Positions 29,320 to 39,351 of a stretch of 64,000 nt of DNA are shown here, one piece after another (positions within the stretch are counted from its first letter, which is position 1; the number at the start of each line of letters is the position of its first letter). Source of the DNA: Anaeromyxobacter dehalogenans 2CP-1 (GTDB lineage: Bacteria > Myxococcota > Myxococcia > Myxococcales > Anaeromyxobacteraceae); NCBI RefSeq assembly GCF_000022145.1, contig NC_011891.1:1178001-1242000 (forward strand), written 5' to 3'. The position numbers and the translations under genes are program-made. A model generated the notes under the pieces. It was not told the DNA's origin and did no database searches. It saw only the letters and a list, made by a program, of their open reading frames with translations.

Positions 29320-30086
29320 GCGGCCTCCCCGAGGCCGAGCGCGGCGGCCGCCCGGCGCGCGTGCGCCGCGAGCGCGCCGAAGGTTCCCCAGCCCATCGCC
29401 TCGTAGTGCAGCGCGCCCGGGTGCGGGCGCCGGCCGGGGTCGAGCGGCGGCGCCGACCGGAACCGCTCGACGTCCGCCCCGAACGCCGCCAGCGTCTCGC
29501 GCTGGCTCGCGTACGCCGCGAGCATCCGGCGCTTCGCCTCCCGGGCGTCGGGCTCGAGCCAGCGGACGCGCTCGGCGGCGCGCGAGGGCAGGAACGTGCC
29601 GGTGACGACCGCGCCGTCCGGGCCCCGGTGGTAGCTCGTCATCTCCGCGAGCGCCGGGGCGCCGCCCGGCGTCCGCGCCAGCAGCGCCCGCGCCGAGCGC
29701 ACCGCCAGCGCGGTCGCGTCGTGATCCGGGTGGCCGCCCTCGAACGCGTGCGTCACCACGAGGCGGGGCCGGAGCGACCGGACCAGCGCCGCCAGCTCCC
29801 TCGCCACGGCGGCGATGGCCTCGCTCGCCTCCTGGTCCACCACGCCCAGCCCGATGACGTCCGCGGCGCGGAGGCTCGCCTCGGCGAGCGCGGCGAGCGC
29901 CTCGTCGCGGCGGAGCCGGGCGTAGGCCTCGCGGCCGTTCGCGGCGCCGCCCGCCCGCAGCGCGGGATCCCGCGGCGCACCGTCCGTCACGTGGACGACG
30001 GCCGCCCGGTGGCGGAGGAGCAGGCTCGCCGCGCCGATCGTCTCGTCGTCCGGATGGGCGGCGATCACCAGGAGCAGCGGGGGCAT
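29310..30086 (-). CDS. PIG-L family N-acetylglucosamine deacetylase-like protein
   Basis: A 258-aa LmbE/PIG-L fold enzyme with both zinc motifs: [10 protein letters not shown] near the N-terminus (residues 10-19) and [14 protein letters not shown] about 120 residues on. Family members remove acetyl groups from N-acetylglucosaminyl or related amino sugars. ATG at 30086 ([15 protein letters not shown]) is chosen; GTG 30107 would add seven residues. The stop overlaps the start of the glycosyltransferase-GNAT gene, so the three activities are likely made together. Confidence 0.88.
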   Translation of the reverse strand: MPPLLLVIAAHPDDETIGAASLLLRHRAAVVHVTDGAPRDPALRAGGAANGREAYARLRRDEALAALAEASLRAADVIGLGVVDQEASEAIAAVARELAALVRSLRPRLVVTHAFEGGHPDHDATALAVRSARALLARTPGGAPALAEMTSYHRGPDGAVVTGTFLPSRAAERVRWLEPDAREAKRRMLAAYASQRETLAAFGADVERFRSAPPLDPGRRPHPGALHYEAMGWGTFGALAAHARRAAAALGLGEAAWR

Positions 30087-30176
30087 GCGTGCAGCAACTC
30101 TCGTCACGCGGGCCAGGCCGCGCCAGCGCCGCGCGCCGAGACCAGGCCGATGCCCGGCAGCACGCGCAGGCGGCGG

Positions 30177-31412
30177 TCACCTGCCGTCCCGGGTGACGAG
30201 CCGCTCGGACCCGGCGGCCCGGGCCAGGGCGGCCTCGGCCGCGGCGAGCTCCTCGAGCGCCTCGACGTGATCGCGCCTCGCCTCGACCGCGCTCCGCCGC
30301 ATGAGGAGGAGGTCGGCGAGGCCGATCTTGCCCGCCTCGTAGGCGCGCGTGGAAAGCGCGAGGTTCTCCTCCGCGCCGGAGACCGCGCCGTCGTCGAAGG
30401 CGCTGGCCGCCTCGGTGGCCGCCCGGAGCCGCGCCAGCGCGAGCTGCACCTCCTCCCCGGCGCGCCGGGTCGCCGCGGCGAGCTCGACCCCGGCGCGGGC
30501 CGCCCGTGCGGAGGCGGCGCCGCGGCCGGCCTGGTTGCGGTCGAACAGGGGCAGCTCGAACGAGAGGGTTCCGAGGAGCACGTCGGCACGCTCCTCGCGC
30601 GCGTAGCGGGCGCCCAGCACCGGGGAAGGGAGCGCCTCGCGGCGGGCCAGGCGCTGCTCGGCCTCTGCCGCCGCGAGCGAGCGGCGCGCGGCGGCCACGT
30701 CGCCCCGCCGCTCGGCCGCGGCGCGCACGAGCGCCTCGCCGTCCGCCGGGCGGACGTCCGAGGGACGCGGCAGCTCGCCCGCGAGCGGGAGGCCTTCCCC
30801 CGGCTCCGCCGCGAGCAGGGTCCGCAGCGCCGCCTGCGCCGCGGCCAAGCGGCTCGCGGTCGTCCCGACGGCCCGGGCCGCTCGCCCGACCTCCCCGCGG
30901 GCCGCGTTCACCTCGAGGCGCGAGGCGCTCCCGAGCTCCGCCCGCCGCTCCGCGGCCCGCGCGGCCTCGCGCGCGACCGCGAGCTCCTCGCGCGCCAGCG
31001 CGGCCAGGCGTTCCGCCGCGAGGGCGCGGGCGTGAGCCTCCCGGGCGGAGGCCGCGAGCTCGACGCGCCGCGCGGCCAGGCGCGCCGACGCGGCGTCGCG
31101 CTCGCCGGCGGCGACGTCGATGCGCGCGCTCCGCTCGCCGAAGATCTCGAGGCGCTGCGACAGCCCGAGCTCGACGTCGGTGGTGCGCTCGCCGCCGGAC
31201 CGCCGCGGCCCGAGCGCGGCCGAGAGCTCCGGATTGGACGGCAGCGGGGCGCGGGCCCCTTCCAGCCGCGCCTCCGCGGCGCGCGCCTCGGCGGCCAGCG
31301 CCGCGAGCTCGGGGTTGCGCTCGAGCGCGAGCGCCACCGCACGCTCCGAGGTCAGGGCATCGGCGCCGGCGGTCGCCAGGAGGAGCGTGGCTGCGAGGGT
31401 GGCCGGGGTCAT
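30177..31412 (-). CDS. Outer-membrane efflux channel (TolC/CzcC-like)
   Basis: A 411-aa outer-membrane factor. A signal peptide (MTPATLAATLLLATAGADA) precedes two OEP repeats of long amphipathic helices: TSERAVALALERNPELAALAAEARAAEARLEGARAP, then LGSASRLEVNAARGEV and a second YEAGKIGLADLLLMRR. These are the CzcC/TolC hallmarks. Its ATG overlaps the RND pump stop by 4 nt (31409-31412). It completes a tripartite metal exporter as the channel through the outer membrane. Confidence 0.9.
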   Translation of the reverse strand: MTPATLAATLLLATAGADALTSERAVALALERNPELAALAAEARAAEARLEGARAPLPSNPELSAALGPRRSGGERTTDVELGLSQRLEIFGERSARIDVAAGERDAASARLAARRVELAASAREAHARALAAERLAALAREELAVAREAARAAERRAELGSASRLEVNAARGEVGRAARAVGTTASRLAAAQAALRTLLAAEPGEGLPLAGELPRPSDVRPADGEALVRAAAERRGDVAAARRSLAAAEAEQRLARREALPSPVLGARYAREERADVLLGTLSFELPLFDRNQAGRGAASARAARAGVELAAATRRAGEEVQLALARLRAATEAASAFDDGAVSGAEENLALSTRAYEAGKIGLADLLLMRRSAVEARRDHVEALEELAAAEAALARAAGSERLVTRDGR

Positions 31413-34400
31413 GCGTCCCCCCGCGGCATGGCCGCGGCGCGCGGCGGCGCGGGATCGCGCGCCGGCTCGGGTCCCCCGGCGCTCGCGCCCTCCTCGACGG
31501 CCTCGCCAGGCCCGGCGCCGGTCGCCCGGAGCCGCGTGAACAGCACCGGCAGGACCAGGAGCGTGAGCGCCGTGGACGAGAGGACCCCGCCGATGACCAC
31601 GGTCGCGAGCGGGCGCTGCACCTCCGCGCCCGGCCCGGTGGCGAGCGCCATGGGCACGAACCCGAGCGACGCGACCGAGGCGGTCATGAGCACCGGGCGG
31701 AGCCGCGAGAGAGCGGCCTCCCGGATCGCCTGCGACGGCGCCAGGCCGCGATCGAGGAGCTGCCGCACGCGCGAGACCAGCACGAGCCCGTTCAGCACGG
31801 CGACGCCGAACAGCGCCACGAAGCCCACCGCCGCCGAGATGGAGAAGGGCAGGCCGCGCGCGAGCAGGGCGGCCACGCCGCCGACCAGCGCGAACGGGAC
31901 GCCGCTGAAGATCCGCAAGGTGTCGGCGAGGCGGCCGCTCGACAGGTGCACGAGGAGGAACACCAGGGCGAGCGCCAGCGGGACGACGACGAGCAGGCGG
32001 GTCCGGGCCCGCTCGAGGTGGGTGAACTGCCCGCCGAACCGGACGAAGTAGCCGGCCGGGAGCTCCACCTGCGCGGCGATCGCGCTCCGGGCGGCCTCCA
32101 CGAAGCCGCCGAGATCCCGCCCCCGGACGTTCGCCTGGACCACCACGCGGCGCTTGCCCCACTCGCGCTGGATCGTCGTCGGGCCGGACCGCTCCGCGAT
32201 CCGCGCCAAGTCTCGGAGCGGGATCCGCGCGCCGTCCGCGCCGGCGACGAGGACCGACCCGAGCGCCGCCGGGTCGCGGAACTCCTCGGACAGCCGGACG
32301 CCGAGGTCGAACCGCCGGTCGCCCTCGCGGACCTCTCCGACCTGGCGGACGCCGACGGCCTCCACCACGTCGAGGACGTCGCGGGTCGCGATGCCGTACC
32401 GCCCGATCGCGTCCGGATCGACCGTGATCTCTAGGACGGGCTGACCGGTGACCTGCTCGAGCGTGACGTCCGCGGCGCCCGGCAGGCCGCGGAGCACCGC
32501 CTCGATCTCGCGGGCCTTCGCGCGCAGGAGCTCGAGGTCGTCGCCGAACAGCTTCACGCCGACGTCGCTGCGCACGCCCGCGACCAGCTCGTTCACGCGC
32601 ATCTCGATGGGCTGGAGGAAGGACTTGCGCATGCCGGGCAGGTCCTCGAGCTCCGCCTGCATCGCGGCGACCAGCTCCGCCTGCGTGGAGGCGCGCGTCC
32701 AGCCTTCGCGCGGCTTCAAGGTCACGAACACGTCGGTGAGCTCGACCCCCATCGGATCCGTGGCGACCTCGGGCGTGCCCGTCCGCGACCAGATGCGATC
32801 CACCTCGTCCGGGAACTTCGCGAGCAGCACCTTCTCGACCTGCGTGCCCGTTCGCACCGACTCTGCCAGCGAGACCTCCGCCAGGCGTACCAGGTTGACG
32901 ACGACGGTCCCCTCCGACAGGCGGGGGATGAACTCGCTCCCCAGCCTCGAGGCGCCGGCGCCGGCGAGGACGAGGAGCGCGGCGGCGCCGCCCACCACCC
33001 ACCGCGCGTGGGCCAGGACCCACCCCAGCACCGGGTCGTAGCCGCGCTTCAGCCAGCGCACCAGCCGCGGCTCGGGACGGGCTCCCCCGCGCAGCGCGAA
33101 GGACGCCAGGACCGGGGCGAGCGTCATCGAGAGCAGGACCGAGCCGAGCAGCGCGAGCACCACGGTGAGCGCCATGGGGCGGAACATCTTCCCCTCGATC
33201 CCCTCGAGCGTGAGGATCGGCAGGTACACGAGGGCGATCACGAGCTCGCCGAACAGCGTGGGCTTGCGGACCTCGACCGAGGCGTCGCGCACCACCTCGA
33301 GGACGCTGCGCCTCCCCGCGCTGGCGCCCAGCCGGCGCTCGGCGTTCTCCACCAGGATGACGGAGCTGTCCACCACCAGGCCGAAGTCGATCGCGCCGAG
33401 GGACATGAGCGTTCCCGCGATGCCGAACCGGAGCATGCCGTTGAAGGCGAACAGCAGCGAGAGCGGGATCGCGCTCGCGACGACGAGGCCGGCGCGGAAG
33501 TTGCCGAGGAACGCGAACAGCACGGCCACCACCAGGATCGCGCCCTCGAACAGGTTGTTCCGCACGGTGCGGAGCACGTGCTCCACGAGGTCCGTCCGCT
33601 CGTAGACCGGCTCGGCCGTGATGCCGGGGGGGAGCGATGCCTGGAGCTCGGAGAGCCGCGCCGCGAGCGCCTTCGTCACGGTCCCGCTGTTCTCGCCGAT
33701 GAGCATGAAGCCGAGGCCGAGCACCGCCTCGCCGCGGCCGTCCGCGGTCACCGCGGCGCGCCGGATCTCGTGCCCGACCTCGACGTGCGCGACGTCGCGG
33801 ATGCGCACCGGCACCCCGTCCCGCGCGGCGATCACCACGTCCGCGACGGCGTCGCCGCTGCCGAGCGCGCCGATGCCGAGCACGAGCCGCCCGGTGCCGC
33901 CGCGCTCGAGGACGCCCCCGCCCACGTTGGCGTTGTTCCGCTCCAGCGCCTGGTAGACGTCGCCGAGCGCGAGCTCGAACTTCTGGAGCCGCCGCGGGTC
34001 CACGACCACGTGCCACTGCTTCTCGTTCCCGCCCCAGGCGTTCACCTCCGCCACCCCGGGCACGCTCCGGAGCTGCGGCGCGACGATCCAGTCGTGGACG
34101 GTGCGGAGCTCCTCGAGCGACTTCCCCTCGCCCTTCAGCAGGTAGTGGAAGACCTCGCCGAGGCCGGTCGCGACCGGTCCGAGCGCCGGCCGCTCGATCC
34201 CGGCGGGCAGCTCGACGCGCGCGAGGCGCTCGGAGATCTGCTGGCGGGCGAACCAGAGATCGGTCCCGTCCGCGAACTGCAGCGTGATCTGCGAGAGGCC
34301 GAACTTGGAGATGGACCTGAGCTCGTCCACCTTCGGAAGCCCCGCGAGCGCCTGCTCGAGCGGGATCGTGAGCTGGCGCTCGACCTCGAGCGGCGCGAGC

Positions 34401-34564
34401 GCGGGCGCGACGGTGTTCACCTGGACCTGGACCGGGGTCGTGTCCGGGAACGCGTCCATGGGCAGCGCGCGGAACGACAGCAGCCCCGCGATCGCGATCG
34501 CGCCCCAGGTCGCGAGCACCAGCCAGCGGTGGCGGAGCGAGAGGTCGATGATCCTCGTCAGCAT
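31409..34564 (-). CDS. Heavy-metal efflux RND pump, CzcA/CusA family
   Basis: A 1051-aa proton-driven inner-membrane pump, the usual length for HME-RND proteins, with N-terminal MLTRIIDLSLRHRWLVLATWG and two six-helix bundles separated by large periplasmic loops. The transmembrane-helix-4 segment reads AIDFGLVVDSSVILVEN, the D-F-G...D pattern typical of divalent-cation pumps such as CzcA and CnrA, rather than the A-x-G-x-x-x-D form of the copper/silver pump CusA. Zn, Co, Ni or Cd is therefore the likely substrate class (inference from motif). It sits between adaptor and channel genes. Confidence 0.92.
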   Translation of the reverse strand: MLTRIIDLSLRHRWLVLATWGAIAIAGLLSFRALPMDAFPDTTPVQVQVNTVAPALAPLEVERQLTIPLEQALAGLPKVDELRSISKFGLSQITLQFADGTDLWFARQQISERLARVELPAGIERPALGPVATGLGEVFHYLLKGEGKSLEELRTVHDWIVAPQLRSVPGVAEVNAWGGNEKQWHVVVDPRRLQKFELALGDVYQALERNNANVGGGVLERGGTGRLVLGIGALGSGDAVADVVIAARDGVPVRIRDVAHVEVGHEIRRAAVTADGRGEAVLGLGFMLIGENSGTVTKALAARLSELQASLPPGITAEPVYERTDLVEHVLRTVRNNLFEGAILVVAVLFAFLGNFRAGLVVASAIPLSLLFAFNGMLRFGIAGTLMSLGAIDFGLVVDSSVILVENAERRLGASAGRRSVLEVVRDASVEVRKPTLFGELVIALVYLPILTLEGIEGKMFRPMALTVVLALLGSVLLSMTLAPVLASFALRGGARPEPRLVRWLKRGYDPVLGWVLAHARWVVGGAAALLVLAGAGASRLGSEFIPRLSEGTVVVNLVRLAEVSLAESVRTGTQVEKVLLAKFPDEVDRIWSRTGTPEVATDPMGVELTDVFVTLKPREGWTRASTQAELVAAMQAELEDLPGMRKSFLQPIEMRVNELVAGVRSDVGVKLFGDDLELLRAKAREIEAVLRGLPGAADVTLEQVTGQPVLEITVDPDAIGRYGIATRDVLDVVEAVGVRQVGEVREGDRRFDLGVRLSEEFRDPAALGSVLVAGADGARIPLRDLARIAERSGPTTIQREWGKRRVVVQANVRGRDLGGFVEAARSAIAAQVELPAGYFVRFGGQFTHLERARTRLLVVVPLALALVFLLVHLSSGRLADTLRIFSGVPFALVGGVAALLARGLPFSISAAVGFVALFGVAVLNGLVLVSRVRQLLDRGLAPSQAIREAALSRLRPVLMTASVASLGFVPMALATGPGAEVQRPLATVVIGGVLSSTALTLLVLPVLFTRLRATGAGPGEAVEEGASAGGPEPARDPAPPRAAAMPRGDA

Positions 34565-34573
34565 GGGCCGCCC

Positions 34574-35980
34574 CTAGTGCCCGTCGGCGCAGCCTGCGCC
34601 GATCGAGTCCTTCAGGATCTCGGTCTTGAGGACGAACGCGCCGGCCGTCACCACCTCGGCCCCGGGCGTCAGGCCGGCGACCACCTCGACCTCGTCGCGC
34701 GTGCGGACGCCGAGGCGGACCTCCACCGGGTCGTACTCGCCCGGCCTCGTCCGGACGAACACGAGGTCGTGCTCCTGCGCGCGCTGGACCGCGTCGCGCG
34801 GGAGGAGCAGCGCGCCGCGCGGCGCGCTCACCTCGATGGACGCGCGCAGGAAGGACCCCGCGCGCAGCGTCCGGTCCTCGTTCGCGACGTCCACCCGCAC
34901 GCGGACGGTGCGGGTCCGGCGGTCGACCGCCGGGCTCACGCGGGTGACGCGCGCCTCCCGGCGCTCACCGCTCCCGTCCACGGTCAGGGCCACGCGCTGC
35001 CCGGGCCGGACGCTCCCCGCCTGCTCCTCGGGGACCTCGAGGACGGCCCAGAGCGTCCGGACGTCCGCGATCTCGAGGAGGACGTCGTCCTCGCCCACGC
35101 TCCGCCCGGCGACGGCGTCGCGGGCGATCACCGTGCCGGCGAACGGCGCGACCAGCGCATAGCGGCCGCCCCGGCCCGACTCGGCGGCGCCGGCGGCGCG
35201 AAGCGCGGCGCGGGCGGCGTCGCGCTCCGCCTCTGCCGACGCGAGCTGGGCGCGGGCCCGTTCCACGTCCTGCCGTGGGCTGATCCCGCTCTGCGCGAGC
35301 TGCTCCTCGCGCTCGAGCGCGCTCCTGGCCGCCTCGACGCGCGCCTCCGCCGCCACGCGACTCGACTGCGCCCCGCCCACCGCGCCCGACGCGAGCACGA
35401 CGAGCGGCTGTCCCCGGCGGACGTCCTCGCCGGCGTCCACCTTCAGCTCGACCACCGTCGCGTCACCGCGCGCGGAGAGGCGGGCCAGGCGGTTCTGGTC
35501 GAGCTCGAGCTGACCGACCACGTCCACCGTGCCCGCGAAGGGGCGCACCTCGGCGCGCACCGTCTCGATCCCCGCCTCCTGCTCGGTCTCGGGGCCCGCG
35601 AGGCGGATCTTCGTGCCGGGCGCGGGGAACGCCGGCAGCGGGTGCCCGGCCGCGGTCACCAGCTCCGGGTGACAGTAGGGGCACGCCGACTCCGGGAACC
35701 CGTGCTCGCGGCAGTAGTCCCCCGCGGCGATGAACTGCTCGATGAGCCGCGGGTTGCACTTCGTGCACTTCGCCTCGGGGACCGCGTGCTCCCCGCACCA
35801 GGCCTCGGTCGCCTCGCGGGCAGCGGGTGCCGGGGTCGCGGGGGCCGGCGCGGCGGTCGTGGGGGCGGGCGCGGCGACCGCGCGCTCGAGCGGCGATGCG
35901 TCGCGCGCGCAGCCCTGGAGCGCGATGGCCGCGGCGACCACGGCGGACAGGAGGGGACCAGCGGAAGGGAACGGACGCAT
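34574..35980 (-). CDS. RND efflux periplasmic adaptor with N-terminal Cys-rich metal-binding segment
   Basis: A 468-aa membrane-fusion protein: lipoprotein signal ending ALQGC (Cys 24), an Ala/Pro linker, then two C-x(n)-H...C-x2-C units (WCGEHAVPEAKCTKC and YCREHGFPESACPYC), the heavy-metal-binding domain found before some Czc/Cus-type adaptors. After this come the lipoyl/hairpin part (VVELKVDAGEDVRRGQPLVVL and a coiled coil from about 225 to 285) and beta-barrel and membrane-proximal domains. It links the RND pump to the channel and may hand metal to it. The gap to the pump gene is 9 bp, so they form one operon. Confidence 0.92.
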   Translation of the reverse strand: MRPFPSAGPLLSAVVAAAIALQGCARDASPLERAVAAPAPTTAAPAPATPAPAAREATEAWCGEHAVPEAKCTKCNPRLIEQFIAAGDYCREHGFPESACPYCHPELVTAAGHPLPAFPAPGTKIRLAGPETEQEAGIETVRAEVRPFAGTVDVVGQLELDQNRLARLSARGDATVVELKVDAGEDVRRGQPLVVLASGAVGGAQSSRVAAEARVEAARSALEREEQLAQSGISPRQDVERARAQLASAEAERDAARAALRAAGAAESGRGGRYALVAPFAGTVIARDAVAGRSVGEDDVLLEIADVRTLWAVLEVPEEQAGSVRPGQRVALTVDGSGERREARVTRVSPAVDRRTRTVRVRVDVANEDRTLRAGSFLRASIEVSAPRGALLLPRDAVQRAQEHDLVFVRTRPGEYDPVEVRLGVRTRDEVEVVAGLTPGAEVVTAGAFVLKTEILKDSIGAGCADGH

Positions 35981-36115
35981 GACGGCTTCTCCCGCCGCGC
36001 ACGCGGGCGCGGCGACGTGGCGCGCGCGACGCTTCGCGCGCACCGAGCGGCTGCACGGGGCTGGAAGGGACGGCCCTGCGGACGCAGGGCACACTGCTCC
36101 CAGGACGGGAGCGGA

Positions 36116-36427
36116 TCAGGCTCGCGGCGGGTGGAACACGCCGGAGGTGACGACCGGGAGCACGGGCTGCGCGTCGCGGGCCACAGACGCCCGGCCGATC
36201 TCGATCGGAGCATCGAGGCCAGGCGTTCCGCGCGGGTCCACCGCCGGACGCACCTTGGCGCAGTCCCCGACGTTGCACGTCGGCGGGCAGCCGCCGTCGT
36301 CGCGGCCGCCGCGCTCGCACTCGTCGCCGCAGCAGGCCGCGGAGGCGGCTGACATGGCCTGGGGCGCGCCCGAGAGCAGGACGAAGATCCCGGCGACGAT
36401 CGCGATGCGGAGCGCGCGGAAGCGCAT
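36116..36427 (-). CDS. Small secreted cysteine-rich protein upstream of metal efflux operon
   Basis: A 103-aa product from ATG 36427 (GGAGCAGG upstream) with a signal peptide MRFRALRIAIVAGIFVLLSGAPQAMSA. The mature N-terminus is packed with Cys and acidic residues: CCGDECERGGRDDGG then CPPTCNVGDC, six or seven thiols within about 25 residues, which suggests metal coordination or disulfides. The C-terminal half is plain. It lies 135 bp before the adaptor gene on the same strand and is probably cotranscribed. A role as a periplasmic metal sensor or chaperone, comparable in position to CzcI or CzcE, is inference; I do not recognise the family. Confidence 0.65.
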   Translation of the reverse strand: MRFRALRIAIVAGIFVLLSGAPQAMSAASAACCGDECERGGRDDGGCPPTCNVGDCAKVRPAVDPRGTPGLDAPIEIGRASVARDAQPVLPVVTSGVFHPPRA

Positions 36428-36535
36428 CGGCCTGCTCCGGGTCGAGGCGGGGATCACGGCCCGAACGTACAGAAGGGTCCGGTGGGCGTCAATCCTGCCC
36501 CGGCCCCGCCCGGCCGCCCGCTCGCTGGACCGCGG

Positions 36536-37204
36536 TCACGCCTCCACGGGCCGGGGCGCGCCGAGCGTCCGCAGATGACGGTGGTGCGCGGCCACCGCGG
36601 CCCAGAGCGACGGCGGCGCGAGGTACGGCAACCCGTGCGTGCGGCACGTCTCCTCGACGATGCCGGCGAGCGCCGGGGAGTGCACGTGGCAGGCGCCGGG
36701 GAAGAGGTGGTGCTCGATCTGGAAGTCCAGGGCCGCCCAGGTACCACGCGAGCACGCGGCTGGAGCGGGCGAAGTCCACCGTGGTCCGGACCTGGTGCTC
36801 CGCCCAGCCGGTCGGCGCGCGGGCGTCCGCGCCGGGCGCGCCCTGGAGCTGCGCCTCGGGCACGGCGTGGACGAGCTGGAACACGGCCGCCATCACGACG
36901 CCGAGCACGAGCGAGCCGGAGACGAAGAAGGCGAGGGGCCACGCGCTGCGGTGGACGAGGACCGGGACCGCGACCGCCCAGGCGAGGAGCCCCGCCGCGA
37001 GCCAGGCCGACGCGTCGCCGACGACGAGGAGCAGGCCGTACGACGCGGCGAACCACGCCAGGATGGCGGCGGTCTTCACGTGCATGGCGAGCCCGCCCTG
37101 CGCCGACGTGCCGGTGCGCGCGAAGTACGCGGCGGCGCCGCGCCTCAGTTCCGCGTGGAAGCCGTCGTCGCGGGGGAAGCGGGGGTGGGGGCCGGTGCGG
37201 TCAT
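36536..37204 (-). pseudogene. Acyl-CoA/fatty-acid desaturase, internally deleted and frameshifted
   Basis: The remains of a membrane desaturase can be read in three frames. The N-terminus from ATG 37204 (MTAPAPTP) needs one extra C near 37181 to continue as FPRDDGFHAELRRGAAAYFARTG and on through MHVKTAAILAWFAA. A second shift (one surplus C near 36731) is needed to go from RSSRVLAWYLGG to LDFQIEHHLFPGACHVHSPAL, which carries the third histidine box (EHH), and then to the stop at 36536. The first two histidine boxes are missing altogether: the chain passes from LLAWAVA directly to VPVLVHRSAWPL, so roughly 100-120 residues have been lost. It cannot make an active enzyme. Confidence 0.82.
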
Positions 37205-37301
37205 CGCGAGACCCTGCGTGCCGGATGTCACCCGCGCGACATGGCGGACGGGGCGACCCAGCTTCGCCGTGGGCGCCCGGCCCGGCCGCCCTCCGTCCCG
37301 G

Positions 37302-38201
37302 CTAGCGGGGGAGGTGCTTCACCATGCAGACCGCGGCGGCCGGGCAGAGCGATCGGAACTCGGTGCTCGCGGCCAGCGCCGCCGGGACGCTCGCGCGGTC
37401 GATCCTCGAGAAGCCCGCGCGCGCGAAGAACCGCGCCGCCGTCGTCGTGAGCAGGTACAGCGCGCGCACGCCCTGCCGCTCGGCCTCGGCGATCGCCTCG
37501 GCATGGAGCGCCTTGCCGACGCCTGAACCCTGCAGGCGCGGGACGACCCCGAGCGAGCGGAGCAGCGCGTCCTCGCCGTACCGCTCCAGCGCCACGCAGC
37601 CCACCACGTCGGCGCCGGAGCGCGCCACCAGGAACGTCTGGTGCGGCGCCCCGACGTCCGCCGCCGGGAGGTGCAGCCGCTCGAGCAGCGCGCGAACGGC
37701 GCCGAGCTCCTCCGGCGTCGCCGGCCCGTACCGGATCGCGTCGCCGTCCGGCTGGCGGAACACGGCCGCGAGCCGGGTGCGAAGCTCGTCCCGGACCCGG
37801 CGGAAGGCCTCCAGCCGTGCAGGTTCGTCGCCCGCCTGCGCCGCCGGATCAGGCAGGCCCCAGTGCAGCCGCATCGCCTTGCCCAGCCAGACGGGGCAGA
37901 CCTCCTCCTGGCACAGCGTGATCACCGCGTCCACGTCGGGCGCGATCTCCTGCAGCCCCTTCGAGCGCTGGCCGGAGATCTCGATCCCGATCTCGGCGAG
38001 CGCCGCGACGGCGAGCGGGTTCACCTGCGTCGGGCGGGATCCCGCGGACGAGATCCGGGTGGACGCGGGCGCGAGCGCGCGCGCGATGCCCTCGGCCATC
38101 TGGCTGCGCGCCGAGTTCGCGACGCAGAGGAACAGCAGGTGGCGCGGCGGCGCCGCCCGGAGCCGCGCCGCCTCCTCCTGCCAGGCCGCGTCCGCGCTCA
38201 C
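37302..38201 (-). CDS. arsC: Arsenate reductase (low-MW phosphatase type) fused to ArsN-like GNAT domain
   Basis: A 299-aa bifunctional protein starting at GTG 38201. Residues 20-140 are a thioredoxin-coupled arsenate reductase: [17 protein letters not shown] with the C-x5-R loop, ISGQRSKGL, and [17 protein letters not shown] with the resolving Cys pair. Residues about 155-290 are a GNAT fold: [38 protein letters not shown] and [16 protein letters not shown], as in ArsN2 proteins. The reductase makes arsenite for the Acr3 pump; the acetyltransferase may modify an arsenic compound, which is inference. It overlaps acr3 by 4 nt. Confidence 0.9.
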   Translation of the reverse strand: MSADAAWQEEAARLRAAPPRHLLFLCVANSARSQMAEGIARALAPASTRISSAGSRPTQVNPLAVAALAEIGIEISGQRSKGLQEIAPDVDAVITLCQEEVCPVWLGKAMRLHWGLPDPAAQAGDEPARLEAFRRVRDELRTRLAAVFRQPDGDAIRYGPATPEELGAVRALLERLHLPAADVGAPHQTFLVARSGADVVGCVALERYGEDALLRSLGVVPRLQGSGVGKALHAEAIAEAERQGVRALYLLTTTAARFFARAGFSRIDRASVPAALAASTEFRSLCPAAAVCMVKHLPR

Positions 38202-39343
38202 CGGCCCCTCCCGGCCGCCGGGCCGTCCACCGCCACGGCGCAGTTCGCCACCCGCGCGATCTCGCCCGCCTCGCCGGGGAACCAGCGGTCGCGCAGGCGG
38301 AGCGCCACGTTCACGAGGCCGATGAGGACCGGCACCTCGACGAGCGGGCCGATCACCGCGGCGAACGCCGCGCCGTGCGCCATCCCGAACGTCGCCACCG
38401 CCACCGCGATGGCCAGCTCGAAGTTGTTGGAGGCCGCGGTGAACGAGAGCGTGGCCGTCTGGCCATAGGTGGCGCCGACCTTCCGGCTCATCCAGAAAGA
38501 GACGAAGAACATGAGCAGGAAGTAGACGAGGAGCGGGATCGCGATCCGGACCACGTCGAAGGGCACCTGCACGATGGTCTCGCCCTTCAGCGAGAACATC
38601 ACCACGATGGTGAAGAGCAGGGCGACGAGGGTGATCGGGGAGATCCGCGGGATGAACACCCGGCGGTACCACGCCTCGCCCTTGAGCGCCCGCAGGCCGA
38701 ACCGGCTCGCCATGCCGGCCAGGAACGGGACGCCGAGGTAGACGAAGACGCTCCGGGCGATCTCGCCGATGGTGATGTGGACCTCGGCGCCGCGCAGCCC
38801 GAGCCACCCCGGCAGCACCGTGATGAAGACCCACGCGTAGACCGAGAAGAACAGCACCTGGAAGATCGAGTTGAACGCGACCAGGCCGGCGCAGTACTCG
38901 GTGTCCCCCTTCGCGAGGTCGTTCCACACGATCACCATGGCGATGCAGCGCGCCAGGCCGATGAGGATCAGGCCGACCATGTACTCGGGACGGTCGCGCA
39001 GGAAGATCACCGCCAGCGCGAACATGAGCACCGGCCCGACGATCCAGTTCTGCACGAGGGAGAGCGCCAGGACCTTGCCGTTCCGGAAGACGCGCGGCAG
39101 CTCCTCGTAGCGGACCTTCGCGAGCGGCGGGTACATCATCAGGATGAGCCCCACCGCGATCGGGATCGAGGTGGTGCCCACGCTCAGGCGGTCGAGCGCG
39201 GGGACGATCCCCGGGGCCGCCCAGCCGAGCAGGATGCCCGCGCCCATGGCAAGGAAGATCCAGACGGTCAGGAAGCGGTCGAGGAAGGAGAGGCGGCGGG
39301 CGACGCTCGCGCGCGCCGGGGCGGAGGAGAGGGCGTCAGGCAT
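38198..39343 (-). CDS. acr3: Arsenite efflux permease Acr3
   Basis: A 381-aa inner-membrane arsenite exporter with ten predicted helices. It contains the Acr3 landmarks: [73 protein letters not shown] with the essential Cys, and [26 protein letters not shown] at 39343 lies 8 bp downstream of arsR. It works with ArsC encoded next: arsenate is reduced, then exported as arsenite. Confidence 0.95.
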   Translation of the reverse strand: MPDALSSAPARASVARRLSFLDRFLTVWIFLAMGAGILLGWAAPGIVPALDRLSVGTTSIPIAVGLILMMYPPLAKVRYEELPRVFRNGKVLALSLVQNWIVGPVLMFALAVIFLRDRPEYMVGLILIGLARCIAMVIVWNDLAKGDTEYCAGLVAFNSIFQVLFFSVYAWVFITVLPGWLGLRGAEVHITIGEIARSVFVYLGVPFLAGMASRFGLRALKGEAWYRRVFIPRISPITLVALLFTIVVMFSLKGETIVQVPFDVVRIAIPLLVYFLLMFFVSFWMSRKVGATYGQTATLSFTAASNNFELAIAVAVATFGMAHGAAFAAVIGPLVEVPVLIGLVNVALRLRDRWFPGEAGEIARVANCAVAVDGPAAGRGR

Positions 39344-39351
39344 GGGGGCTC

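Noticed and set aside
31409-34564. Copper/silver exporter CusA
   Set aside because: The helix-4 motif is D-F-G...D, typical of Zn/Co/Ni-type pumps, not the A-x-G...D of CusA.
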